Source: Ignavibacteriales bacterium (lineage in GTDB: Bacteria; Bacteroidota; Ignavibacteria; Ignavibacteriales; Ignavibacteriaceae). Taken from it: a stretch of DNA of 64,000 nucleotides. The translations under genes and the position numbers were made by a program. The stretch spans positions 3,575,448-3,639,447 of the forward strand of contig CP054182.1 of assembly GCA_015709675.1 (NCBI GenBank). The letters run 5' to 3'. Shown piece by piece: positions 16,918-25,848 of this stretch. Position 1 is the stretch's first letter; every line of letters starts with the position of its first letter. The notes under the pieces were generated by a model. That model was not told the DNA's origin. It saw nothing but the letters and a program-made list of their open reading frames with translations, and ran no database searches.

Positions 16918-17720
16918 GATACAGCTCCTTCTTTTCCAGGCACCTTTATATCTCCGAGCGGAAATACGGTGAACATATTTTCTTCAATCCAGCGCATAGA
17001 CTGCAGCGGTGTCATCCGGTAACCGGAAGGACAGTTGGAAACTACTTCGATGAAACAGGTTCCTTTCTTTTCTTTCTGGTATTCAAATGCATTACGGATT
17101 GCTTTCTTAAGACGGCGTACTGCGTTAACATTATTAACGGACTGTCTTGTTACATAATAAGCACCTGGCAGATGAGCAACCAGTTCTGTCATTTTAAGCG
17201 GCTGGCCGGTAAATTTTGTATCTCTTCCGTACGGGCTGGTAGAGGTAACCTGGCTCTGCAATGTAGTAGGAGCCATTTGTCCGCCGGTCATGCCGTATAT
17301 AGCATTATTGATAAAGAGCACCAGTATATTTTCACCGCGGTTAACCGCATGAATGGTTTCTGCGGTTCCGATTGCGGCGAGGTCTCCGTCACCCTGATAC
17401 GTAAATACAAATTTATCCGGGCGGACTCTTTTAATACCGGTTGCAACTGCACATGCTCTGCCGTGGGCAGCTTCCTGCATATCAACATCCATATAATGAT
17501 AGGCAAATACTGAACAGCCGACCGGTGCAACACCTATGGTCTGTTCCTGAATTCCCATTTCAGCAATTACCTCCATAAGGATTTTATGGGCAATACCATG
17601 TCCGCATCCGGGGCAGTAGTGCATGGGTGCATCGGTTAATGTTGACGTTTTCTCGTAAACAACATCCATTGCTTCGAGAGCTTCTTTATCAATACATACG
17701 GGATCCATTACTTCTTCCAT
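16914..17720 (-). CDS. korB: 2-oxoacid:ferredoxin oxidoreductase, beta subunit (TPP-binding)
   Basis: A 268-residue beta subunit. It has CPGCGHG (36-42) and the thiamine pyrophosphate/Mg motif GDGDLAAIG (110-118) followed by FINNAIYGMTGGQMAPTT (137-154), which is characteristic of KOR/VOR-type beta chains. AGGAGG lies just before the ATG, and the alpha gene ends 8 bases upstream. It carries the decarboxylation centre. There is no separate [4Fe-4S] domain in this chain, consistent with a separate ferredoxin gene. Confidence 0.93.
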   Translation of the reverse strand: MEEVMDPVCIDKEALEAMDVVYEKTSTLTDAPMHYCPGCGHGIAHKILMEVIAEMGIQEQTIGVAPVGCSVFAYHYMDVDMQEAAHGRACAVATGIKRVRPDKFVFTYQGDGDLAAIGTAETIHAVNRGENILVLFINNAIYGMTGGQMAPTTLQSQVTSTSPYGRDTKFTGQPLKMTELVAHLPGAYYVTRQSVNNVNAVRRLKKAIRNAFEYQKEKKGTCFIEVVSNCPSGYRMTPLQSMRWIEENMFTVFPLGDIKVPGKEGAVS

Positions 17721-17728
17721 AATTCCTC

Positions 17729-18811
17729 CTACACCAGACTTTCTTCAAGAACGTTTATTTTGGCCTGAACTGCTTCCACAATTTCAGCCGGGGTTGGTAT
17801 CATTCCGCCCATTCTGCCTTTGAAGTAAACCGGAGTTTCACCGTTCACTGCAAGACGGACGTCTTCAACCATCTGACCCGCATTCATCTCAACGGTCAGG
17901 ATGAAGCGTGCATGCACTGCATGATGTTCAATCTGTTCTGACGGGAAAGGATAGAGCGTGATCGGACGGAAGAGTCCGGCCTTGATTCCCTGCTCGCGCA
18001 GGATATCAACTGCCTTCTTACTGATGCGCGCTGCAAGCCCGTATGCTGTAAGTATATATTCTGCATCTTCCATGCAGTATTCTTCATATTTGATTTCGGA
18101 TTTCAGCAGTTCATACTTATGCTGCAGACCGAGATTAATTTCTTCCATTTTTTCCGGCTGAATAAAAAGAGAGGTGATAACATTTCTTTCTCTTGATTTA
18201 GGTTTGCCGGTTGTACCCCAGAGAGGTATCTGCTTCGGCAGTGATCCTTCTTCAGGAAGCACAACTTTTTCCATCATCTGGCCAAGCGCGCCGTCAGAGA
18301 GAATCATCGCTGGCATTCTGTATTTTTCGGAAATTCTGAATCCTTCAAATACATGGTCCGCCATTTCCTGAACTGATGCGGGAGCAAGAACATACATGTG
18401 ATAATCACCGTGTCCGCCGCCTTTTGTTGCCTGAAAATAATCTCCCTGTGAGGGCTGTATGGTTCCCAGACCCGGGCCGCCTCTGTTTACATTTACCAAT
18501 AAACAGGGAAGCTGAGCTGATGCTATATATGAAATACCTTCCTGCATCAGGCTGAATCCGGGGCTTGATGATGAAGTCATTACTCTTGCACCGGCTCCGG
18601 CAGCACCGTAAATCATATTGATTGCTGCTACTTCACTTTCTGCCTGCAGTACGATACCTTTTCTGTGAGGAACCTCTGCTGTCAGGTATTCAAGAACTTC
18701 TGATTGAGGAGTTATCGGATATCCGAAATATGCATCCATGCCGGCTCTTATGGCAGCTTCAGCCAGTGCTTCATTCCCCTTCATCAGACGGACGTTATCA
18801 TTGTTTGCCAT
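17729..18811 (-). CDS. korA: 2-oxoacid:ferredoxin oxidoreductase, alpha subunit (VorB/KorA type)
   Basis: A 360-residue alpha subunit without the fused gamma domain: MKGNEALAEAAIRAGMDAYFGYPITPQSEVLEYL at the N-terminus, MTSSSSPGFSLMQEGISY (about 77-94), RGGPGLGTIQPSQGDYFQ (about 110-127), and a C-terminal transketolase-like part ending in FKGRMGGMIPTP. Sequence style is closest to the group annotated as VorB. Co-directional with and directly after the ferredoxin gene (1-base gap). Substrate assignment needs phylogeny. Confidence 0.93.
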   Translation of the reverse strand: MANNDNVRLMKGNEALAEAAIRAGMDAYFGYPITPQSEVLEYLTAEVPHRKGIVLQAESEVAAINMIYGAAGAGARVMTSSSSPGFSLMQEGISYIASAQLPCLLVNVNRGGPGLGTIQPSQGDYFQATKGGGHGDYHMYVLAPASVQEMADHVFEGFRISEKYRMPAMILSDGALGQMMEKVVLPEEGSLPKQIPLWGTTGKPKSRERNVITSLFIQPEKMEEINLGLQHKYELLKSEIKYEEYCMEDAEYILTAYGLAARISKKAVDILREQGIKAGLFRPITLYPFPSEQIEHHAVHARFILTVEMNAGQMVEDVRLAVNGETPVYFKGRMGGMIPTPAEIVEAVQAKINVLEESLV

Positions 18812-18812
18812 C

Positions 18813-19052
18813 TTATGCCTCTGCTGTTTTCTTTTTCTTTTTATTTTCCCGGTAGACTGTAATCACGCTGTCCGGGCAGATAATTCCGCAGTTGGAGCAT
18901 CCGGTGCAGTTATCCTTATATAATTCTATGTAGCGGTAACCTTTTTTATTAAGGTGCGTTGAAAGTCTGAGACTATCCTGAGGGCAGGCATCAATACAAA
19001 GTTCGCAGCCCTTACACAGCTCAGTTTGTGCTGTTATATATCCTTTAATCAT
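18813..19052 (-). CDS. korD: 2[4Fe-4S] ferredoxin subunit of the oxidoreductase (delta)
   Basis: A 79-residue ferredoxin with two cluster motifs: Cys13, 16, 19, 23 and Cys49, 52, 55, 59. It transfers electrons between the catalytic subunits and soluble ferredoxin. The tail is strongly basic (KKKKKT). It is the first gene of the leftward operon korD-korA-korB-korC-ferritin-like. The operon gives the cell reversible, CoA-dependent 2-oxoacid oxidation, typical of anaerobes and of reductive TCA cycle organisms. Confidence 0.93.
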   Translation of the reverse strand: MIKGYITAQTELCKGCELCIDACPQDSLRLSTHLNKKGYRYIELYKDNCTGCSNCGIICPDSVITVYRENKKKKKTAEA

Positions 19053-19423
19053 TTCCGTATTTCCATTTTTGAGGAAAGTTTTTCAAATTTAATGCCAAAA
19101 AAAAGATGCGAAAACAGCGGTAAATCGGGGGAAAATTAGCTGCGGAGGGCTGTATAAATCTTGCATTTGAGAAGAATGGCTGACCGTTTAAGAATTTTAA
19201 ACGGATTCCCGACAAAAACCGGTGAAAAATAAAAATTTCCCTTTTCGAATTACTTTAAGAATTGTTTACAATTTCAACAATTCTGCTTTTCACCGATTGG
19301 GTGAACCTCAAGTTTGCTTGAATTTTTTACAGTCTGGCGGATTATCTGTTTTTCTCAAAAGAGATACTGATCCCGATTGGGGAAACAGGGAATTATTCTC
19401 TTATTTCCTTATTATGAGAGAAT
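19053..19423. other. Intergenic region with no gene; small inverted repeats
   Basis: AT-rich. One 9-base inverted repeat stands out: AGAATTGTT at 19259-19267 and AACAATTCT at 19277-19285. It lies between the antiporter stop and the KOR operon start and could be a regulator site or a weak hairpin; there is no T run. A short rightward reading frame here is not credible as a gene. Confidence 0.4.
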
Positions 19424-20707
19424 TCACAGATACTCGTCCGGATGCGGATTTGCGGGGGGAGCCTCTCCGACGGAAGTATCGGGTTTAAACCCGCCGAAAA
19501 TGGGACCATAAAACCAGCTTAGCGTATTTTTTTCGATCAGGGGCACCAGAATAACCGTTGCGATAATGCTGGTCAGGACCGTCAGGTAAACCACATCCTG
19601 AATGACCTGCCCCCCCGCCATACCCTGCTGAAGGGGAATGGATGCCAGTACAGCAGCAGCGAGACCCTTGGGTACCATGATCGAGATCAGGGAGGCATCG
19701 CGCCTTTCCACTTCTTTTTCCACTACGAAGCGAGTGAGCAGAAGACGTGCGGCATAAATAAAGACAACAATCAAAGCAGCGGTAACACCCGTTGCGATTT
19801 CGCCAAATTTGATTGAGATTCCAAGATAGAGAAAAAAGAATGTCTTAATGACAAAAACAATTTCTTTATAGAAGGTTTTCTCCGTTTCAGTGATAACAGC
19901 AAACTCCCGCTGTCTCAGGATTTTTATTCCCAGAAATGCCCGGATCCGCTCATGGTTAGTGAGTCCTATCCCAAAAGAAAGGGATGCGATGGCACCGCTG
20001 AATCCGAGAAACTCAGAAATGCCATAAACAATAAACACAAACGCAAATGTGCTGAGAATGGTATTCGGAAACCTCCTGACCGTATTCAGGACGAGCAGCC
20101 AGGCGATACTTCCGACTAATCCGATTACCAGTGCAAAGAGCAGAGAGGATAGTATGGAGCCGATAATTTTTCCGGTTTCAATGCTTCCGTTAATTTCAGC
20201 CTGAATCAGACTGAAAACCAGGACAATGCAAAGTACATCTGTCAGTGCTGATTCAATTATAAGTATGGTTTCGCTTTTTTCTTTCATTCGCAGTGCTTTT
20301 ACCAGCGGAATTACCACTGCTGATGAAGTGCCGCCAAGAATAATCCCGGTTATAATAGAAGGCATCAATGTGAGTCCTAGAAGAAAATAAACCGTAACCG
20401 TTACCAGGACAATTGAAGCAATGAAGGAACTTATAGAGATTGAAATGGTTGACCTGATTGATTCCGACAATGTTTTTAGATTAAGAGTTGTTCCGCTTTC
20501 AAAAAGAATTACCACCAATGCAATTGAACTGAACACGCTCCCGACTTTACCGAAATCCGAAATCTTTACCACTCCGAGCAGCGGTCCGATAATCAGCCCG
20601 AGCAGGATGAGCGAAAGCACATCTGGAATCTTGGTGCGTTCAAATACCGAGACGGCTATATGAGCCAGAAAGAAGATGATGCCTATTGAAAGTATTACTT
20701 CTGACAT
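19424..20707 (-). CDS. Cation:proton antiporter (CPA family)
   Basis: A 427-residue polytopic protein with about 12 membrane segments. Motifs include the N-terminal FERTKIPDVLSLILLGLIIGPLLG, VVILFESGTTLN, GIILGGTSSAVVIPLVKAL (unwound-helix region) and LIIESALTDVLCIV, whose acidic pair ESALTD is near the expected ion-binding helix. It exchanges Na+ or K+ for H+ across the inner membrane. It lacks the C-terminal TrkA domains found in KefB/C types and ends in a short soluble tail. Monocistronic, divergent from the S9 peptidase gene. Confidence 0.85.
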   Translation of the reverse strand: MSEVILSIGIIFFLAHIAVSVFERTKIPDVLSLILLGLIIGPLLGVVKISDFGKVGSVFSSIALVVILFESGTTLNLKTLSESIRSTISISISSFIASIVLVTVTVYFLLGLTLMPSIITGIILGGTSSAVVIPLVKALRMKEKSETILIIESALTDVLCIVLVFSLIQAEINGSIETGKIIGSILSSLLFALVIGLVGSIAWLLVLNTVRRFPNTILSTFAFVFIVYGISEFLGFSGAIASLSFGIGLTNHERIRAFLGIKILRQREFAVITETEKTFYKEIVFVIKTFFFLYLGISIKFGEIATGVTAALIVVFIYAARLLLTRFVVEKEVERRDASLISIMVPKGLAAAVLASIPLQQGMAGGQVIQDVVYLTVLTSIIATVILVPLIEKNTLSWFYGPIFGGFKPDTSVGEAPPANPHPDEYL

Positions 20708-20791
20708 ACGCTGATCACTGAAAAACTCTCATGTTTTGGTTATTTTTACTTTATAAGTCTTTAAAATAACGAATTTACCAAAAACATCGCC

Positions 20792-22783
20792 ATGAACATA
20801 ATGTACTCTTTTTTGACTACCATACTATTAGTAGTATTCCTCCTGGGAACAGGCCGGCTCGATGCACAGGCCCCAAAACCAGATGTTCTTGATCTGATTA
20901 ACCTGGAAATACCTTCCTCTCCCGCTGTTTCTCCCGATGGCTCACAGATTGCGTATATTATCCGCAAGCCATCGGCTGACTACAAAACCTGGGAATCAGT
21001 TCTTTACCTGAAAGAGGTAAAAACATCCTCAGTCCGTGCAATCACCTCCCCAAAATACCGGGTTGGCAGTCCCCTGTTTTCTCATGACAGCTTCAACATA
21101 TACTATATTGGCAGCGCACCATTCTTCAGCAAGAGCAAGGGAGATACGGTAAAAGGAAGCAGCCAGGTGTGGCGCTACAATGTGAACGATGGCACATCAT
21201 CAGTTTTCACGGAACTGGATGAGGGAGCTGCAGAATACACTCTGAGCCGGGACGGTTCACAACTGGCAGCACTCACCACAGCAGAAGAACCGGAAGTGAG
21301 CATGAAAATCGGTTCAACCATTCTCCCGGCGGATGAGAGTATATATCCAAAGAAAAACCCGGCAAAGATTCTTGTGGTTTATGACGTAAGTTCAGGAAGA
21401 GAACTGTACCGAACTGCGTTAGATCCGGGAGCGCAGGATATTACCTTCAGACCGGATAGCAGTGGTATTGTTTATCAGTCCAATCTGACCGGTGACTACA
21501 ATGATGAACAGAAATTTGATCTTTACAGCGTGGATGCATCCGGTAAAAAAACGCAAATAACAAACTTCCCGGGCCCTGAAACGGATGCTCTCTTTTCACC
21601 GGATGGTAACAACTTTATCTTTAAGACCCAGACAGTGCCGGATATTGAATTCGCTGAAACTGATATTGAAATGATGAACCCGGACGGCTCAGGCCGGAAA
21701 AATTTGACCGGCGATTATAATTTTAATATCCAGTCATTTATCTGGCGCAATAAAACATCAATACTATTTATTGGTGCAGAGTATTATCACTCTGTTGCCT
21801 ATGAAATGGATATCCGTACAGGTAAGAAAATCCGCATCTCCCCTGCCGATAAATCAGTCAGCGATCTGAGAGTTACAGCTGATGGCAGAATATTCTGGAG
21901 AGAGGAATCCCCGGAAACCATTGCTGAAATGATGCTGGGTAATAAAAAGCTTTCCTCCTTTTCAGATCAGCTGAAGGAATTCAAAAGCGGTTCACAGGAA
22001 GTTGTTCTTTATAAAAGCAGTGACGGTAAATTTGATCTTAACGGGATTCTCTTTAAACCGGAAGGATTTGATCCCGCAAAAAAATATCCGATGATTGTTA
22101 CCATCCACGGCGGACCGTACGGTTATTTCAGAAATACTTTTCAGCAGAGCTATCCAACAAAGGTGTTAACTTCGATGGGTTACCTGGTCTTTGCGCCAAA
22201 TCCGCGCGGAAGTCTGGGTGGTTCTGATATGTTCGGTCAGGCGAACCGCTACGATCTGGGGGGCGGTGATTACCGTGACATTATGGACGGAGTTGAGTAC
22301 CTGATTGGAAAAGGATTTGTTGACGCTGATAGAATGGGAGTTACAGGCGGAAGCTACGGTGGATATCTGACCAACTGGACAATTTCGCAAACCAACATTT
22401 TTAAAGCAGCTGTTTCAATGTATGGGATTTTCAGTTTTTTCACAGACTGGAGCAACTCATGGCAGCCCATCTTCGAAAAAATGTATTTCGGTTACTATTA
22501 CTGGGAGCGCCCGATTGATATGAGCAATCTTTATGTGAACCGCTCCCCGGCTTTCTATGCGGATAAAATCAAGACTCCCACGCTGATACTTCAGGGGGAA
22601 AAAGATCTTTATACCGATGTGGCTAATTCCCGTGAAATGTTTCAGGCGCTCAATACCCTCGGGGTTCCGGTTGAGTTTATACTGTATCCCGGAGAAGGGC
22701 ACGGAATCCGGAACAAACCTTTCCATTACGCAAATGTAATGCAGCGCTCAGTTGACTGGTTTGAGAAGTATCTGAAAAAATAA
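20792..22783 (+). CDS. Secreted S9-family prolyl oligopeptidase-like peptidase
   Basis: A 663-residue protein with a signal peptide (MNIMYSFLTTILLVVFLLGTGRLDAQ). Residues about 30-390 form a beta-propeller-like region with repeated SPDG blades (VSPDGSQIAYI, FSPDGNNFIF). The C-terminal alpha/beta-hydrolase has the triad Ser521 (GGSYGGY), Asp605 (GEKDLY) and His637 (GEGHGI), with the oxyanion motif HGGPYG. It resembles dipeptidyl/acylaminoacyl peptidases that process oligopeptides in the periplasm. All catalytic residues are present. Confidence 0.93.
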   Translation: MNIMYSFLTTILLVVFLLGTGRLDAQAPKPDVLDLINLEIPSSPAVSPDGSQIAYIIRKPSADYKTWESVLYLKEVKTSSVRAITSPKYRVGSPLFSHDSFNIYYIGSAPFFSKSKGDTVKGSSQVWRYNVNDGTSSVFTELDEGAAEYTLSRDGSQLAALTTAEEPEVSMKIGSTILPADESIYPKKNPAKILVVYDVSSGRELYRTALDPGAQDITFRPDSSGIVYQSNLTGDYNDEQKFDLYSVDASGKKTQITNFPGPETDALFSPDGNNFIFKTQTVPDIEFAETDIEMMNPDGSGRKNLTGDYNFNIQSFIWRNKTSILFIGAEYYHSVAYEMDIRTGKKIRISPADKSVSDLRVTADGRIFWREESPETIAEMMLGNKKLSSFSDQLKEFKSGSQEVVLYKSSDGKFDLNGILFKPEGFDPAKKYPMIVTIHGGPYGYFRNTFQQSYPTKVLTSMGYLVFAPNPRGSLGGSDMFGQANRYDLGGGDYRDIMDGVEYLIGKGFVDADRMGVTGGSYGGYLTNWTISQTNIFKAAVSMYGIFSFFTDWSNSWQPIFEKMYFGYYYWERPIDMSNLYVNRSPAFYADKIKTPTLILQGEKDLYTDVANSREMFQALNTLGVPVEFILYPGEGHGIRNKPFHYANVMQRSVDWFEKYLKK

Positions 22784-23101
22784 ACTCATTTAAGTAAAAC
22801 TTTTAGGACAGGAAAGACGAGCAAGACGGCTGATTCTGCAAGATTTGCTCTGGGGTGTCGCCTGACCCCTGCCTTTGTGGTTTTGTGTATAGTTGTTACT
22901 GAACAAAAATTTGGTTTTGTCCGTCAAAATCTGGAGTGAGCCGGATTTAAATTCCAAGTGATTTAATTGGATTTTCGACTCCAATACTAAAAAGGTCGAA
23001 AATTCTAAAGTCGGCATAGGACACACCCGAAATCTTGGTGTCCGGATCACTTTTCCATATTTTTGTATGGTAATTTTTTATTAACAAACCACGAGGGCTT
23101 A
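22784..23101. other. Intergenic region, nothing recognised
   Basis: No credible gene, strong terminator or repeat array is visible. A short inverted pair GGACAC/GTGTCC at about 23010-23042 is the only structure, and it is weak. The region presumably carries the rlpA promoter. Confidence 0.3.
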
Positions 23102-23599
23102 TTGAGAACCATCGTTAAGGTTGTTATTTTCTTTATGATCCTGGTTATTGCAGGGTTTACAACCAAAACTGCATTTATAACCGGAGCGTCCGAAGATCAG
23201 ACGGTCAGCGCTGCTGTACCGGAAACTGAGATACCTGAGGCAGAGCCGCAGACAACGGTCGTTAGCTTCACAGACATAGGGCAGCTTAAGGCATCCTGGT
23301 ACGGACCAGGCTTCCATGGCAGAGTAACCGCAAATGGTGAAATATATGACCAGGAAGGATTTACCGCCGCCCATAAAAGGATGAAATTCGGAACGCTTCT
23401 CAGACTGACCAACCCGAAAAATGGCAAGTCTGTTATCGTAAGGATTAACGACCGGGGACCTTACATTCCCGGAAGGGAATTAGATCTCTCTAAAGGAGCT
23501 GCAAGAGAACTCGGCCTCATTAAAAAAGGTGTAGCTCGTATAAAGGTCGAGGAAGTAACTCTGCAGGGCGGCATAAAGCCGGTTTTCTCCGCAAATTAA
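23102..23599 (+). CDS. rlpA: RlpA-like double-psi beta-barrel protein
   Basis: About 165 residues from TTG 23102, chosen because GAGGG lies 5-9 bases upstream and the hydrophobic segment (VKVVIFFMILVIAGF) then starts the protein; an upstream ATG at 23063 would add an unlikely polar extension. The domain has ASWYGPGFHGRVTANGEIYD, MKFGTLLRLTN and VRINDRGPYIPGRELDLSKGAARELG, all hallmarks of RlpA. RlpA proteins are septal or envelope proteins, some with lytic transglycosylase activity on denuded glycans. There is no SPOR domain and no lipobox, so it is a short form. Confidence 0.88.
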   Translation: MRTIVKVVIFFMILVIAGFTTKTAFITGASEDQTVSAAVPETEIPEAEPQTTVVSFTDIGQLKASWYGPGFHGRVTANGEIYDQEGFTAAHKRMKFGTLLRLTNPKNGKSVIVRINDRGPYIPGRELDLSKGAARELGLIKKGVARIKVEEVTLQGGIKPVFSAN

Positions 23600-23612
23600 T
23601 AATCAACTTCTC

Positions 23613-23643
23613 AAAAAACCCGGTTTTCAGACCGGGTTTTTTT
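23613..23643 (+). terminator. Rho-independent terminator after rlpA
   Basis: Stem ACCCGG/CCGGGT with flanking A and T runs, 14 bases after the stop codon. Confidence 0.85.
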
Positions 23644-23679
23644 ATTTTAAATCTCGTTTTTTAATTTACTCAAGGAACC

Positions 23680-24231
23680 ATGAAACTCAATCTCGGCTGC
23701 GGCAAGGATATTAAACCAGGTTATGTAAATCTCGACATTGTTGACTACGGCGGAAATGACATCCATGATATCAACACATTCCCCTATCCTTATGCTGAAA
23801 ATACCTTCGACGAAATTTATTGCTCCCATATCCTTGAGCATCTGGATAGCTTCCATAAAACAGTCACCGAACTTTACCGTATAGCCAAGCCAGATGCAAC
23901 CATCATAGTTTACGCCCCTTTTTTCCTGAACACTAAGTACTTCGGTGAGCCGGATCATAAAATCCCCTTCTCAATCCGGACGTTTGATAACTATGAGTAT
24001 ATAGGCAACCGGAAGCCTAAATTCTATGAAAAATGGAAACTGAACCACCGCACCAACTATGAAGGTAAAGCGCAATTTGAAGTCATTGAGAAGAGATTTA
24101 TCACTTCCCATTTCGCAGCTCTTAAATGGATGGATATAATCGTTAATATCGAACCAGTCATTTACGAAAGATTTTTTGCGGGAATCTTCTCGCCGGAAGA
24201 AGTCTACTTTAAATTACGGGTCGTGAAATAA
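23680..24231 (+). CDS. Class I SAM-dependent methyltransferase (type 11)
   Basis: A 183-residue protein beginning with the SAM site KLNLGCGKDIKPGYVNLDIVD (2-22) and containing FDEIYCSHILEHLDSFHKTVTELYRIAKPDATIIVYAPFF, the usual motif IV/post-motif region. The C-terminal third (FVTSHF..., VYFKLRVVK) is short. Likely acts on a small molecule or glycan; substrate unknown. It is followed directly by a repeat array. Confidence 0.82.
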   Translation: MKLNLGCGKDIKPGYVNLDIVDYGGNDIHDINTFPYPYAENTFDEIYCSHILEHLDSFHKTVTELYRIAKPDATIIVYAPFFLNTKYFGEPDHKIPFSIRTFDNYEYIGNRKPKFYEKWKLNHRTNYEGKAQFEVIEKRFITSHFAALKWMDIIVNIEPVIYERFFAGIFSPEEVYFKLRVVK

Positions 24232-24290
24232 TGGAAGATGGATAAGGGATAATTGAGAATGGACAAGGGATAATGGATAAAAATTTTACC

Positions 24291-24590
24291 GACCACAGAG
24301 TGGTCGCAAATTGGTAGAAAACAAAAACGAACGCACACCCCCGACTCCGGAGGAGTCGCAAATTGGTAGAAAACAAAATTTAACATCCGCCCCCGTCCGA
24401 CCACGGAGTGGTCGTAGGTTGGTAGAAAAAAACGAACACACACCCCCGACTCCGGAGGAGTCGCAAATTGGTAGAAAACAAAATTTAATATCCACCCCCG
24501 TCCAACCACGGAGTGGTCGTAAATTGGTAGAAGACAAATATGGTCATCGCCCCCGACCACGGAGTGGTCGCAGGTTGGTAGAAAACACGA
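24291..24590. repeat. Array of six hairpin repeats with two stem types
   Basis: Six 15-base hairpins start at 24291, 24343, 24399, 24448, 24504 and 24555 (spacing 49-56). Types alternate A-B-A-B-A-A: A is GACCAC-RGA-GTGGTC and B is GACTCC-GGA-GGAGTC. Each is followed by a nearly constant tail, CAAATTGGTAGAAAAC or a close variant, then a C-rich spacer. Unit 5 has one stem mismatch. The bases just before (24232-24285) are purine-rich GATAAGGGATAAT-type repeats. Reading frames through the array are by-products. Confidence 0.9.
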
Positions 24591-24659
24591 ATCCCAGGTT
24601 ACCCTAACCCTGAACGGGTGATATTACTGTAGAATCTCCCCTCTTCTGAAAAGTAAGAT

Positions 24660-25022
24660 CTACTTCAAACGCACAGCGTAAATTATCATCCCCAGCCATC
24701 CGGCTAAAAAGGACACTCCGCCTAACGGGGTTAAAACCACCAAAAAACTGATTCCGGTCAGAGAATAAGCAAACAGGGAACCGGAAAAAAGCACTATCCC
24801 GATCATAAAAAACCAGGCAATATATTTGGGTACATTCTTCAGTGAGAAAATGCCGATAAGCGCCGCAGTATGAAACATCTGGTAGAGAACCGCAGTTTTC
24901 CAGTTTTCAAGCCCTTTTTCGGTCAGAACATCCTTCAGCGAGTGTGCACCGAATGCCCCTAAAGCCACAGCCAGAAATCCGCTTATAAAAATAAACAGGA
25001 GAAGAAATTTTGAGAACTTCAT
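24660..25022 (-). CDS. DUF423 family membrane protein
   Basis: A 120-residue protein with four membrane segments. The N-terminus FISGFLAVALGAFGAHSLKD and later FHTAALIGIF, LFSGSLFAYSLTG and LTPLGGVSFLAGWLGM are the DUF423 (YgdD-like) signature. Function is unknown. It follows the 135-residue membrane protein by 1 base on the same strand. Confidence 0.9.
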   Translation of the reverse strand: MKFSKFLLLFIFISGFLAVALGAFGAHSLKDVLTEKGLENWKTAVLYQMFHTAALIGIFSLKNVPKYIAWFFMIGIVLFSGSLFAYSLTGISFLVVLTPLGGVSFLAGWLGMIIYAVRLK

Positions 25023-25023
25023 A

Positions 25024-25431
25024 TCAGCCCCAGTCTCCCCGCATCCAGCGAATCACAAAAAAACCAATAATCACGAATGTTGAAAGCACTCCGAAAATAT
25101 TAACATAAGAATAAATCTGATTTCCGGTCACGGTCATAAAATAGTTCGGTATTGAAAGAAAAAAAATAACGCCATAAGCGCTCCAGTTTACCGCCGGGAC
25201 AAGATTATCAGTCAGAAAGGAATTAATAATCACAACCAGAGTTGCGAAAAAATGAATTGCGTGGGCTATATCCCATTCCCCCATCTGAACGGGGGTTGCA
25301 TAGGTGAGGAACGAATATTTGCCGTAGAAGTAAGCAACCAGCCAGATGACGCCGGCAAGTGATGCATTAAAAACCCTCCTTTTTGGGGAAAGTACTGCAT
25401 CCTTCTTGATCTTTGGCCCTATTCTCCTCAT
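25024..25431 (-). CDS. Four-helix membrane protein of unknown function
   Basis: A 135-residue protein with a basic N-terminus (KIKKDAVLSPKRR) and four hydrophobic segments at about 22-42, 55-75, 80-100 and 108-128. I do not recognise the family. It is co-transcribed with DUF423 and divergent from the next pair. Confidence 0.55.
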   Translation of the reverse strand: MRRIGPKIKKDAVLSPKRRVFNASLAGVIWLVAYFYGKYSFLTYATPVQMGEWDIAHAIHFFATLVVIINSFLTDNLVPAVNWSAYGVIFFLSIPNYFMTVTGNQIYSYVNIFGVLSTFVIIGFFVIRWMRGDWG

Positions 25432-25503
25432 ACCTCTCTAATTCTGTTGAATAATTAACTTTTTGAAAATATCTTTAAAATTTAAATAAATAAACTTAAA
25501 CGA

Positions 25504-25848
25504 ATGAAAAATATTCAGAAATTTATCGTCCCTATACTCGTGGTGCTTGTTGTAGCCATGGTTTATTTCTTTTATCTGAACCCTAACAAAGGTATCGGAT
25601 CCTTTGCTGATTTTGATACGAATAACAATGCGAACAAGGATGTAAAAGTCTATGTTGCCCAGGAGAGGGAAGTGCTTCCCGATCCGCAGGGAGGAATTGT
25701 TTTCTACGGCCGTGACCGTGCGGGTCAGGTGGTTAAAATACAGGCCGGAGGAGTAACCGTTGAACAGATCAGATCAGCTGAAACCGTAACACTGCGCGGG
25801 CATCTGCATAAAGATTACTTCCATGCAGCTGAGGTCATCCCCGAATAA
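25504..25848 (+). CDS. Small membrane-anchored protein, possibly CcmE/OB-fold-like
   Basis: A 114-residue protein with one N-terminal membrane anchor (about 7-27, FIVPILVVLVVAMVYFFYL). The remaining domain is beta-rich (DVKVYVAQEREVLPDPQGGIVFY, VTLRGHLHKDYFHAAEVIPE). The ending RGHLHKDYFHAAEV recalls the last strands of a CcmE-type OB fold, but the haem-binding histidine context is not clear. It stops exactly one codon before uvrB. Function not assigned. Confidence 0.5.
   Translation: MKNIQKFIVPILVVLVVAMVYFFYLNPNKGIGSFADFDTNNNANKDVKVYVAQEREVLPDPQGGIVFYGRDRAGQVVKIQAGGVTVEQIRSAETVTLRGHLHKDYFHAAEVIPE

Noticed and set aside
19222-19488. 88-residue rightward open frame
   Set aside because: No start-site signal, no recognisable domain, and it overlaps the antiporter 3' end antisense.
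24204-24607. Open frames on both strands through the hairpin array
   Set aside because: Repetitive peptides that simply translate the repeat units; no ribosome binding site or homologous domain.
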